Below, piece by piece: positions 28,226 to 36,981 of a stretch of DNA of 64,000 bases. The number at the start of each line of letters is the position of its first letter. The first letter of the stretch is position 1. The notes beneath the pieces were generated by a model. That model was not told where the DNA came from, did no database searches, and was given only the letters and a program-made list of their open reading frames with translations. The position numbers and the translations under genes are program-made. Origin of the DNA: Chitinispirillaceae bacterium (lineage in GTDB: Bacteria > Fibrobacterota > Chitinivibrionia > Chitinivibrionales > Chitinispirillaceae); contig JAFGIN010000055.1 of NCBI GenBank assembly GCA_016929595.1, positions 1 through 64,000 on the forward strand. Direction: 5' to 3'.

Positions 28226-29173
28226 ATGAAAAATATTGTAGTAAAAATTGTTCTGATAATCGAATTATCTGTAATGTTTTCTTACGGGGCGCAACTGGAA
28301 TTATCAGAAAATGTCCAGAAAATTCTTGAAAAAAAGATTCAATACGATCGTACAGAGTCAACCGACTTTTCAGATACTGCTGTCATCGGGAAAGAGGAGA
28401 TTAAGGGAAGGCCTGTTGTATATGAAGTTATCAAGGCAAAAAAGGACGAAAAAGTAATGCAACATTATTGTAGGAATGTATCGTTACCACAAAATGTTCT
28501 TTTTAATGCTGCTAAAGGTGCGTATTGTTATAATAACATTGACTTACAAAAAGTTCCACTGAAATCAGGAAGCATAAAGATGCAAAGCATTTTGAAAAAA
28601 AATGCACATATTATTATGGAACAATTACTTGGGAAAGATCAGGCTGCACGATTTGTCTTCGCCAATGAAGAAACAGATTATGTGAAGTTCAATGATAATG
28701 AGGATGCGATACTTTTAGAAAAAACCTATAGGTTCACACGCAAACTAAATGGACGACATATACTTGACAACACATCGTACGTCAAGCTCTCCTTCTCAGC
28801 GAATAACAACCTCTCTGCATTTGAAATAGTCAACCCAGAGATCATTCCGCTCAGGAACGTCAAAAGGCTTATAAAAAGCGAAGCTTCTAAAATCCGTTTG
28901 ACAGAATTTGCTGCCAGAAAAGAGACCGCAATAAGAAATGGTCCGGAAAGAAGCGAAAAGATTGGAGTTACAGTGATAAAAACTGAGAAGGTGTTTGATA
29001 CATATCTGTCGAAAATGTCGGGAGAAAAAAAACTTCTTCTCCCTACTATCTCTTTTTATTCAGATTTCCATCTCAGAAATGGAGAGAACTTTCAGAATTG
29101 GACACATTTTTGTCTGGATGCAGATTATGTACCTGACATAAACAAAAGCTTCATTATAGATTTCGGCAGATAG
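28226..29173 (+). CDS. Secreted protein of unknown function paired with the DUF6345-type gene
   Basis: A protein of 315 residues with a signal peptide (VVKIVLIIELSVMFSYGAQ). AAAGGAG five bases before the ATG at 28226 fixes the start; the longer frame from 28076 overlaps the previous gene and is discarded. The middle contains EKTYRFTRKLNGRHILDNTS followed by SYVKLSFSANNNLSAFEI, a pattern like the PepSY/FTP propeptide domains that inhibit and help fold secreted peptidases (arginine, N-G, then alternating strands). That suggests a pro-region or inhibitor encoded as a separate gene for the caspase-fold neighbour. The inference is from pattern and adjacency only. A strong hairpin follows 17 bases after the stop. 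Confidence 0.55.
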   Translation: MKNIVVKIVLIIELSVMFSYGAQLELSENVQKILEKKIQYDRTESTDFSDTAVIGKEEIKGRPVVYEVIKAKKDEKVMQHYCRNVSLPQNVLFNAAKGAYCYNNIDLQKVPLKSGSIKMQSILKKNAHIIMEQLLGKDQAARFVFANEETDYVKFNDNEDAILLEKTYRFTRKLNGRHILDNTSYVKLSFSANNNLSAFEIVNPEIIPLRNVKRLIKSEASKIRLTEFAARKETAIRNGPERSEKIGVTVIKTEKVFDTYLSKMSGEKKLLLPTISFYSDFHLRNGENFQNWTHFCLDADYVPDINKSFIIDFGR

Positions 29174-29189
29174 CAAACTTCAGTCTGAC

Positions 29190-29223
29190 GGAGATACAGA
29201 AAAAAAGTTGTTTCTGTATCTCC
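29190..29223 (+). terminator. Strong hairpin after the DUF6345/partner pair
   Basis: A 13-bp perfect stem, GGAGATACAGAAA (29190-29202) with TTTCTGTATCTCC (29211-29223), 8-base loop, beginning 17 bases after the stop. No T run follows, so it may act as an RNA-stability element or a weak terminator. It separates this pair from the TIGR02147 regulator gene. Confidence 0.55.
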
Positions 29224-29342
29224 CGCATAATCTTAATTCAGACAAGCTGAAGTGTTACCACTTTATGCTAGCACTTTTTATTATAATTGTTTTGGATTTA
29301 TGACAGACCTCAATTTAGATTAGAGATGGATGAGGTTTGATT

Positions 29343-30173
29343 ATGCTTAGTATTTATGCTTATATCGATTATAAAAAGTACCTGGTAGACTATATTGCTG
29401 CAAAAAAGCTTCAGAATGCCAAATATTCCTGCAGAATGTTTTCGGTGCATCTTGGAATAAGTGCTGCTACTCTCGTTCGTATTCTAAATGGAAAAAGAAA
29501 TCTCAGCAGAACACTGTTACCAGTTTTTATTAAAAATCTGAAACTTTCAGATGAAGCAGCTGAGTATTTTTCATTAATGGTCGAGTTTGCTCATGTAAAA
29601 GGAATTCAAAGTAAAAACAGACTGTATCAGGAGCTTCTCGATCGAAGGAGCAGTCGAATAAAAAAGATTAATCCAAAACACTATTCACTTTTTGAAAAAT
29701 GGCATCTGCTGGCATTGAGAGAAATTATTGATATTACAGGTGATGCGAATAATTACAAATTTATAGCGCGCAGGCTGCGTCCTTCTGTTAGAGCTACAGA
29801 GATTAAAAAGGACATAAACGTTCTTAAAAATCTGGGGATCATCGCTGACGATGAAGATGGACTCGGTTATTCAACCGATAAAATGCTCTCAACGGGAGAA
29901 ACATGGGAAAATGTTGTTATTCAGAAATATCAGAGTGATATGATCAGAATGGCAGACAGTGCATTGCTGAATTATCCGAAATCAGAGCGTGATATTTCAA
30001 CGATGACTGTGGGTTTAAGCTCCGATGATGTTATAAAAGCTAGAGAAATATTAAAACGGGCACGTCAGGAGATAATGACACTTGCCGAAGAGGCTAAAGA
30101 CAGGGAGTATGTTTATCAGATAAATTTTCAGCTATTCCCATTGAGTAATTCTCTGCTGAAAGGTCAGAATTAA
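29343..30173 (+). CDS. TIGR02147 family (DUF4423-type) putative transcriptional regulator
   Basis: A protein of 276 residues. The N-terminal 70 residues form a helix-turn-helix-like region (FSVHLGISAATLVRILNGKRNLS) typical of this family, abundant in Fibrobacter. It is followed by helical KWHLLALREIIDITGDANNYKFIARRL and a winged-helix-like segment (IKKDINVLKNLGIIADDEDG), then a conserved C-terminal region in which QIMTLAE-type helices end the protein (here ARQEIMTLAEEAKDREYVYQINFQLFPLS). GAGG lies seven bases before the ATG at 29343. The stop overlaps the start of the lipoprotein gene as TAATG, so the two are translationally coupled. The family is presumed DNA-binding; the target here is probably local. 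Confidence 0.85.
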   Translation: MLSIYAYIDYKKYLVDYIAAKKLQNAKYSCRMFSVHLGISAATLVRILNGKRNLSRTLLPVFIKNLKLSDEAAEYFSLMVEFAHVKGIQSKNRLYQELLDRRSSRIKKINPKHYSLFEKWHLLALREIIDITGDANNYKFIARRLRPSVRATEIKKDINVLKNLGIIADDEDGLGYSTDKMLSTGETWENVVIQKYQSDMIRMADSALLNYPKSERDISTMTVGLSSDDVIKAREILKRARQEIMTLAEEAKDREYVYQINFQLFPLSNSLLKGQN

Positions 30174-30877
30174 TGGATAACAACATTATTAAATTGACCG
30201 TTTTTTTGTTAGTAAGTGCAATAACAATACAATTTGTTTCTTGCACAGTACAGAGCGCAGGAGGAGTAGAGACAACCAACGGAATAACTTATGCAATAAA
30301 GGGTAATCAGATCTCGGGATTTGCTCCAGCCGGTTCTGAAATTATCCTGTGTAACTCAGAGTATAAATCAACCATCTCCTTTGATCCATTGGCAAAATCA
30401 TTTATTGAAACTGTCATTGCTGATGATGATGAAACATTCAGGTTCAACCTCCCTGTGGATGGAATCTACAACATTATAGGAAGAAACCGCAACTTTGACA
30501 ACGGTGTAATTATTAAAAAGATTCATATTGATAGATCTGACACCTGCGAATCTTCCTTGTCACCAATATACGAATACAAGCAACTTGGTTCAATAACAGG
30601 AAAAGTTTATGTTGAAAATGAATATGATAGTACCTGCGAAGCATTGGTGTCTGTTGTCGGAACAGGTTTAAGCTGCCATACAGACAGCGGTGGTGCTTAC
30701 ATTATCGATAAGATTCCTGCTGGCACATACATAGTGTATGCGTCGACCAGGAGGAAATCATCAAAACCTGCCGGAACAGACGATTACTGTTCGGTTTCTG
30801 TGGATAATATAACAGTCGAAAATTATGGATTTACAAATAATGTAGATCTGAAGTTTAACAATTTGACGAGCGATTAA
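30173..30877 (+). CDS. Lipoprotein with carboxypeptidase-regulatory-like domain
   Basis: A protein of 234 residues with a lipoprotein signal (hydrophobic run then FVSC, cysteine at about residue 24). The middle is beta-rich with alternating strands (residues about 40-110). The C-terminal half has a carboxypeptidase regulatory-like or transthyretin-like fold (LGSITGKVYVENEYDS, CHTDSGGAYIIDKIPAGTYIVYAS). Translation is coupled to the TIGR02147 regulator (AAAGG nine bases upstream; start ATG overlaps the stop). Regulator-plus-lipoprotein pairs of this sort are common in this phylum and look like a transmembrane-signal module without a known signal. Function is unknown. Confidence 0.75.
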   Translation: MDNNIIKLTVFLLVSAITIQFVSCTVQSAGGVETTNGITYAIKGNQISGFAPAGSEIILCNSEYKSTISFDPLAKSFIETVIADDDETFRFNLPVDGIYNIIGRNRNFDNGVIIKKIHIDRSDTCESSLSPIYEYKQLGSITGKVYVENEYDSTCEALVSVVGTGLSCHTDSGGAYIIDKIPAGTYIVYASTRRKSSKPAGTDDYCSVSVDNITVENYGFTNNVDLKFNNLTSD

Positions 30878-31013
30878 CATGGCTAAATATTTTTACACAC
30901 TTTAAAACCGCCTGGTACCCGCCAGTCATCACATGAATTAAATTCCCGGACTCATTATCCGGGGCCCAGACTTGATGTTCTCCAAATACCTTATGTCACA
31001 AAGAGTCCTGGGT

Positions 31014-31039
31014 AGGGGGGTAATACCCCCCTTTTTTTT
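31014..31039 (+). terminator. Intrinsic terminator after the regulator/lipoprotein operon
   Basis: A stem of GGGGGGT (31015-31021) with ACCCCCC (31025-31031) and a three-base loop, followed by eight T residues. It lies about 140 bases downstream of the lipoprotein stop and 20 bases from the convergent glgA stop, and it may serve both strands. Confidence 0.85.
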
Positions 31040-31051
31040 ATACTTATATGG

Positions 31052-32524
31052 CTATTTATGACGCACATATTCATATATAGATGTATACTGTTCTCCTGGG
31101 TTTTTCCATGAAAAATCGTAGCGCATTCCGTGTATCATAATACGCCGGAAATCATCGGGAAAATCATGCCACAGACTTATCGCTCTGGATATAGCCGAAT
31201 CCATGGCTTGAGGATCGTTCTGGTGAAAAACGAAACCGTTTCGTTGATCAAATGATCTGTCAGAATAATCTTTATCGAACACAGTGTCAACCAGTCCTCC
31301 GATAGCCCGCACGACTGGAACAGTTCCGTACTTCAGGCCAATCATTTGGGTAAGGCCGCACGGTTCATAAGTACTTGGCACTATTATCAGGTCTGCACCA
31401 GCATAAATCAGATGTGATAATTCTTCATTAAACCCTAGTTCAATATGGCAGTCAGGACTTTCATTGAGTTCATTTTTCAGATGGGCGAACATTTCACCAA
31501 TAGAGTGCTCGGGACTTAAACCAAGTAAAACGAATTGCGCACCATGGTTAAGAGAATAAAATATCGCATGGCGGATAAGATGCACACCTTTCTGTGCATC
31601 AAGTCTCCCCACATAAGCGACTATGGGCTTATAATCCTTCCGGAGCCAGAATCTGTTGCGCAAAGACTCTTTATTACCGTATTTTGCGTCGATATTGTTT
31701 ACTGAAAATTTAACAGGTAAAAAACGATCGATTTCAGGGTTCCAGACGTCGTAATCAATTCCGTTGAGTATGCCTGTGAATTTTCCCTGGTGCACTTCAA
31801 GAGTATGCTGCAACCCAAATCCCTGATCAGTGTTTCGTACTTCCCAGGCATGTTGAGGAGAAACGGTGGTAACAAAATTAGCATAGACAATGCCTGCTTT
31901 CATGAAGTTTATGCCAAAGGGATTAAAGTTGTCCCGGATCTGTTCATAATTAAAATAGTACTCGGGCCTGTTGAGTCCGGTTGCAAAAAGAGTATCAACA
32001 CCTCCAAGACCTTGATGTTTAAAATTGTGAATCGTATAGCAGACCCGCTGGTTTTCCATACCGTGATGTTTATAAATTTCAAAGAGCATCACCGGAACAA
32101 GTCCGGTCTGCCAGTCATGACAATGGATGATATCAGGTCGTTTGTTTGTTTTAAGTATAAATTCAAGTGCAGCTTTACTGAAAAATGCAAATCTCATGAA
32201 ATCATCATTTGTACCGTAGAAAGTACGCCGATTGAAAAAATTGTCATCAGAATGGGGGTCTATGAAGAAGCATCTACGATTATGTACTTCGCCATAAAGA
32301 ACTGAGCAGTGTATGGATGCGTTATACCATGGAACCCACAGGTCAGGCATAATTACACTAAGTCCCCAGATCTGATCATAGCGCATTATGTCGTATTTTG
32401 GCAGTACAATCTCTACTGTATTACCGCGGATTTCGAGCTCTCGGCTAAGACCTGTGACAACATCTGCAAGACCGCCGACCTTGGCTACCGGTGCCAGTTC
32501 TGTGGTTACCTGAATGATGTACAT
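31052..32524 (-). CDS. glgA: Glycogen (starch) synthase
   Basis: A cytoplasmic GT5 enzyme of 490 residues that extends alpha-1,4-glucan from ADP-glucose or UDP-glucose. The N-terminus is the family standard (TTELAPVAKVGGLADVVTGL, carrying the KVGGLADV donor-binding loop). Other motifs are DIIHCHDWQTGLVPVML, FATGLNRPEYY, VSPQHAWEV, GILNGIDYDVWNPEID, and near the C-terminus ADLIIVPSTYEPCGLTQMIGLKYGTVPVVRAIGGL, with the EPCGLTQ sequence at the catalytic acid site. AGGGAT sits nine bases before the ATG. Typical length and no break. Genes for branching enzyme or pyrophosphorylase are not nearby. Confidence 0.96.
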   Translation of the reverse strand: MYIIQVTTELAPVAKVGGLADVVTGLSRELEIRGNTVEIVLPKYDIMRYDQIWGLSVIMPDLWVPWYNASIHCSVLYGEVHNRRCFFIDPHSDDNFFNRRTFYGTNDDFMRFAFFSKAALEFILKTNKRPDIIHCHDWQTGLVPVMLFEIYKHHGMENQRVCYTIHNFKHQGLGGVDTLFATGLNRPEYYFNYEQIRDNFNPFGINFMKAGIVYANFVTTVSPQHAWEVRNTDQGFGLQHTLEVHQGKFTGILNGIDYDVWNPEIDRFLPVKFSVNNIDAKYGNKESLRNRFWLRKDYKPIVAYVGRLDAQKGVHLIRHAIFYSLNHGAQFVLLGLSPEHSIGEMFAHLKNELNESPDCHIELGFNEELSHLIYAGADLIIVPSTYEPCGLTQMIGLKYGTVPVVRAIGGLVDTVFDKDYSDRSFDQRNGFVFHQNDPQAMDSAISRAISLWHDFPDDFRRIMIHGMRYDFSWKNPGEQYTSIYEYVRHK

Positions 32525-33095
32525 GGTTGTTAGATCCCTTAAAAACTGGAGGAGTGAAGAGTAACCGATAGAAACACATATTGGTTTCTACTCATATATA
32601 ACTGCAAAATTTGCACCGTACTCAATTTATGGAATCAGCTCTAAAGGGTGTTGTACATCGATAATAACCAAGATAAAAACACAGAATTTTTGTCAGCTGG
32701 AAAATGTAAACGATGGAAAATTCAGCTGAAATAATTTTTATCCCGTTTTTAAGCTTAGCTAAAAAAACGGGATATTCTTTAGATTCTTTATCAGGGGTGT
32801 TTTTTAAGTGATCTAATTTCAATCTGTTAGTAGGGAATAGATATTTTACATATATTAGTTTACATAATATCTATTATGCGACATTCTTTATATGTGGCAT
32901 ATATAGGTGTGATATTATTAACTTTAAAAGTTCAAAAAAAACTTCATTGAATTCTATCAGAATACGAATTTTTTTATTATATTGGTATGCGGAACAAAAG
33001 GTGTGCTAAATTGTAATCAAAATTAATTATATTAGATATAATGCATCTGTAGGTTTTTGCTGAAGGCCATTTAATCGCTTTAAAGGATCTCAACA
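32525..33095. other. Intergenic region upstream of glgA and the fibro-slime gene
   Basis: About 570 AT-rich bases holding the divergent promoters. A hairpin with an 11-bp stem ATCCCGTTTTT (32740-32750) and AAAAACGGGAT (32763-32773) lies here; it lacks a clear T run on the relevant strand. A TATAAT box at 33037-33042 is a candidate -10 for the fibro-slime gene, but no good -35 sits at the right distance. No coding frame was recognised. Confidence 0.45.
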
Positions 33096-36000
33096 ATGAA
33101 AATTACAACGCCGTGTAACGCTGTATCGCTAATCGTAAAATCTTTTGGGCTCGGGTTGGTTATTTTTTCGTCGCTCTTTGGAGCGCAGAACATTATTGTA
33201 CAAGCTGATACTTTTCCAGATACCATCTTCATTCCTGTTACCTTTTATGATTTTCACCCGAACAGAACAAACGATTTTCAAATGTGTCAGAATCCTGGTG
33301 GTGCAACACCAACTAACAATAACCCTTATGGCAGCCAGGAAGCTCTTGGAATGGTAGAAAATCGAATTTCTCAAGATCGAAAACCTGTGATGGCTTCCAA
33401 CGCATGTAAAAGTCAGGTAGCATCATTTCCTTGCGCATGTAATCTCGATAATTGGTTCAAGCCGTCAGGAATTGGCAGCTCGACGGTTGAATTTAAAGCT
33501 TTTGATACAACTGTTAATAATCTGAATACAAAAATATGGCGCTGGACAGGACTGACCAGAAGTACCACGTACTCCACAGCAAACGATGTCTTCTGGGTTG
33601 GACCAGAATGGAATGCTAATGATAATGGTGCAAATCTGGTTTATTACAGTGCCCTACCCTTCGTTCTTGACGATCCACAAACCGGTGTATACAAGTTTGA
33701 CAGAAGAAGAAATCAGGATCAAAACAATCCGTTTTTCTGGCTCGACAATAAAGGTTTTGGAACAGAACCGTCTGGTTCAGGTCATAACTTTGCTTTTACC
33801 ATGGAATTGCATCATGAATTTACCTATCGTGGAAATGAAGTTTTCGATTTTTCGGGTGATGATGATGTCTGGGTATTCATAAACGATCGCCTCGCCCTCG
33901 ATATAGGTGGTGTTCACAATGAGATGAGAGGCGGATTTGAGTTAAGCGAAATCGCTGAAGAGTTTGAACTTGAAATTGGGGATAAATATTATCTGGATGT
34001 TTTTTATGCTGAGCGTCACACAACCGAATCAAACTGTTATATTACGACAAATTTAATTCGGCCACAAGTCGATACGTTCTTTCTAACTGTTGACAAAGAA
34101 ACACTCTGTCCAGGAAAGCAGGTTACAATTATTGGCAATGTGTTAAATAAAGAGGGAAAACATATGCCTCAAGTTGAAGACTCGATAGAATGGAAAATTA
34201 TACCGGATAAAGACAGTGATCCCAATGACAAATTACTTGAAACTAAAGGTAAATCGGTACGTCTTACAGCTACTAAAGCCTGGAGAACCATAAATGTGCA
34301 AGCTTCAGCGTTTGATCCTTATACGCCGGATAACGTGCTTCGTGGTATAGTGCCTATTTACGTTGTACCTTGCGAGCCGCACCACATTGTTATTGAGGGG
34401 TCAGACAAGCCGGAAAAATGGGGCGATCATCCACTTCCATCCGTTACCATCGGACCTTCAGAAAATGAATGGACTCAGACCTACGCAGTTCTCAGAGACC
34501 CCTTTGAAAATCTGTACGACACGATTACGAAGTTTACCGATAAAGTTACTACAAATTGGGAATCAGGAGATCCCTCTGTGGTAACAGCTACAGGAGAAAC
34601 AGGCCGTGCTTACCATGGAATCGTAACAAGGGTTGCTGATAGTGGTCAAACCATTCTTATAGCTTCCGATGGCAATCTCATTCCAGATACTGTAGATGTA
34701 GAACTTTCAGTATTTTATATAGTAAGGTTAAGGCTTGTAGATACAAAAACAGGTAAAGTTGTTGACACTCTAAGAATATGGACTAACGATATTGGAGATT
34801 ATAGAATAGAAGGATTGAAATCAACCGCTAAAGATGATCCTGGTAATCCATCATCGTGGGTGGTAACTCCCGGGAAAGTTGATCTTTTAGACACACTTAA
34901 ATCCGCGGAGCCATTACAGGATTTCGGTACTACATGGAAATATAGTCCTACAAATCATGGAGTTGGTCGGGTTGTACTTACAAATCCCAGAGACTCAAAG
35001 ACCGAAACCACTGTCATCCCTGTCTTTGTATCTCTTTCACCTCCAGAGATTTATCTGAACATAGTAACCCCGGCCAGCAAACGGATCGCAGGTGATACAA
35101 TTCTGGTAGAAATATCAATTAAAAACGATGATGGTTACATACCAATCCCCTACTGTTTTGGTGGTCAGAATGCTGATATTAAAGATTCGATTGCATATTT
35201 TGATAACCTGGGCCGTGGTGGAAATGATAGACCGGAACCTTACACTATTGTAGAAAATAAAGTGTTGCTGAATTTCGATAACGAAAAATACAAAAATCAT
35301 CAGTGCTTTGAAAATGGAAGAGATACATTCGGTGTTGTACTATTTTATGCGCCATTTGAGCCTGAAAAAGACAGTAATCATGTCATTTCGGCCTATGCAG
35401 GTTCCTTATTTGCTGAAACTGATAGGTTTAAACTTCTACCCGGACCTCTTAACAGGCTAAGTTTTGAAAACAGTAACTATGAACCGTATCGTGATACTAT
35501 CTTCATGAATCCTGATGATGCAACCTTTGGAACATATTCAGTCGGTTACGATAAGTATGGTAACAGAATCGGAAGAGAACCGGCAACCGAATGGAGTGTT
35601 ACCGGGGATCTTGACCCTTCTAAACTTTCAGTAAAATTTGGAGAAAGTAACACCTATCGTACGCTTAATGAAAGAGATGGTATGATTGGAAAACTGGTTG
35701 GTGAAGCAAAAGGTAAAAACGATGCCCTTATTCACACTGACCTTCCTATTGTAGTGAGGACTCCCCCATCAAAACCAGTTTCAGCTTTCACAAGGGATAT
35801 ATCAGGAAATGGTTACCTGGATAGGATCGATGTTGTGTTTAACAAAAAAACCGCATTTTCTCTTGATGATGGAAATATATCGATTGCCAATATAAGTACC
35901 AGTACCACATTTCCAATCGACAGCATCGTTCCCGCAGATGATGGAGACACTCTCTATTACATTTATCTGAAGGAAGTTACAACATTAAATGCTCAGACTG

Positions 36001-36875
36001 GCTGGACACCACAGCTGATGCTCTCCAACTTTTCAACAATTGAAAATATTCCCGGTCAGGTAATCAGTGATGGTGCTGCGCCAGTGGTATGGAGTGCAAA
36101 AGTTGATTTGAAAAACTCAAGGGATCCTAAAAAAGCTGTTGTTACCATAGTTTTAAGTGAACGGGTGGAAACCAGTGGCAGCCAGAACCTGGCAACGGTT
36201 GAAACAAACCCAGGAGATGTTTTCAAAATCTGGGAAAAAGTGAATGATGAATTTGTTCAGGATGATCTGCTTTCCGAAATTGAAAACTTTAATAGAATTG
36301 ATGGTGAATCCTTCGAATTTACCATGAAAAACGGTAAGGAGATTACAAATAATAATTACGTTAACATCTACTGGAGTAACAGGCTCATTGCCGATGAAAA
36401 AGGAAATTTTACCAACGAGAACAATCAGAAGGTGCCACTGGTTATAATTGGTCAATACACAAATATAAAAATCCTGCCTAATCCGGCAAGGCCCACAACG
36501 ACATTCGGTACACCCGGAAAACTGGATCTTACAGACATGTCAAGAATTGATGCGTACAATATTGTCAAGAATGGCGGTGCAATCATCAGGCTGGGTATTC
36601 TGAAATCAGATTCAACTAAATTAAAACTGACCTTAAAGGTTTATGATGTTGCTGGTAATCAGGTTATATCAGCAAAAAAAGATGATGTTTTCAAAGAACG
36701 CAGTAAAGAGCCAGACTCGTCGAATATGATGTACCTGCATTATGCATGGAACCTTACCAATGCAAAAGGGATGAAAATAGCTCCGGGACATTACAGAGTC
36801 ATTGCCTGGCTTGATTACAGTAATCCAGCATACAAGGATGAAAAGCATTCTGTTGGACTAGGTGTAAAGAAATAA
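33096..36875 (+). CDS. Fibro-slime domain surface protein with FlgD-like C-terminus
   Basis: A secreted protein of 1259 residues; signal peptide at about residues 8-30 (AVSLIVKSFGLGLVIFSSLFGAQ). Residues about 45-325 are a fibro-slime (PA14-like) domain: FYDFHPNRTNDFQ, LDNKGFG, FDFSGDDDVWVFINDRLALD, DIGGVHNEMRGGFEL and YLDVFYAERHTTESNC, a carbohydrate-binding beta-sandwich typical of Fibrobacter surface proteins. Next comes a long region of repeated Ig-like beta modules. The last 130 residues (ILPNPARP, LTLKVYDVAGNQVISA, AWNLTNAKGMKIAPGHYRVIAWL) form a FlgD-like domain like that of the 2012-residue protein. AAAGGAT lies before the ATG. Likely role: adhesion to polysaccharide; this is inferred. 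Confidence 0.88.
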   Translation: MKITTPCNAVSLIVKSFGLGLVIFSSLFGAQNIIVQADTFPDTIFIPVTFYDFHPNRTNDFQMCQNPGGATPTNNNPYGSQEALGMVENRISQDRKPVMASNACKSQVASFPCACNLDNWFKPSGIGSSTVEFKAFDTTVNNLNTKIWRWTGLTRSTTYSTANDVFWVGPEWNANDNGANLVYYSALPFVLDDPQTGVYKFDRRRNQDQNNPFFWLDNKGFGTEPSGSGHNFAFTMELHHEFTYRGNEVFDFSGDDDVWVFINDRLALDIGGVHNEMRGGFELSEIAEEFELEIGDKYYLDVFYAERHTTESNCYITTNLIRPQVDTFFLTVDKETLCPGKQVTIIGNVLNKEGKHMPQVEDSIEWKIIPDKDSDPNDKLLETKGKSVRLTATKAWRTINVQASAFDPYTPDNVLRGIVPIYVVPCEPHHIVIEGSDKPEKWGDHPLPSVTIGPSENEWTQTYAVLRDPFENLYDTITKFTDKVTTNWESGDPSVVTATGETGRAYHGIVTRVADSGQTILIASDGNLIPDTVDVELSVFYIVRLRLVDTKTGKVVDTLRIWTNDIGDYRIEGLKSTAKDDPGNPSSWVVTPGKVDLLDTLKSAEPLQDFGTTWKYSPTNHGVGRVVLTNPRDSKTETTVIPVFVSLSPPEIYLNIVTPASKRIAGDTILVEISIKNDDGYIPIPYCFGGQNADIKDSIAYFDNLGRGGNDRPEPYTIVENKVLLNFDNEKYKNHQCFENGRDTFGVVLFYAPFEPEKDSNHVISAYAGSLFAETDRFKLLPGPLNRLSFENSNYEPYRDTIFMNPDDATFGTYSVGYDKYGNRIGREPATEWSVTGDLDPSKLSVKFGESNTYRTLNERDGMIGKLVGEAKGKNDALIHTDLPIVVRTPPSKPVSAFTRDISGNGYLDRIDVVFNKKTAFSLDDGNISIANISTSTTFPIDSIVPADDGDTLYYIYLKEVTTLNAQTGWTPQLMLSNFSTIENIPGQVISDGAAPVVWSAKVDLKNSRDPKKAVVTIVLSERVETSGSQNLATVETNPGDVFKIWEKVNDEFVQDDLLSEIENFNRIDGESFEFTMKNGKEITNNNYVNIYWSNRLIADEKGNFTNENNQKVPLVIIGQYTNIKILPNPARPTTTFGTPGKLDLTDMSRIDAYNIVKNGGAIIRLGILKSDSTKLKLTLKVYDVAGNQVISAKKDDVFKERSKEPDSSNMMYLHYAWNLTNAKGMKIAPGHYRVIAWLDYSNPAYKDEKHSVGLGVKK

Positions 36876-36899
36876 ATCCGGTTTTATTTATATGATTCA

Positions 36900-36936
36900 A
36901 AAAGGGTGGATTCGTAATCGGATCCACCCTTTTTAT
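36900..36936 (+). terminator. Intrinsic terminator of the fibro-slime gene
   Basis: A perfect 12-bp stem AAAAGGGTGGAT (36900-36911) and ATCCACCCTTTT (36922-36933), loop 10 bases, followed by T-rich sequence. It is 24 bases after the stop. The stem also begins with A residues, so it may act on both strands and end transcription of the convergent barrel gene. Confidence 0.88.
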
Positions 36937-36981
36937 TTAGTAGAATAATAATAATACAAAGCAGATCGCGTAGATAAACAT

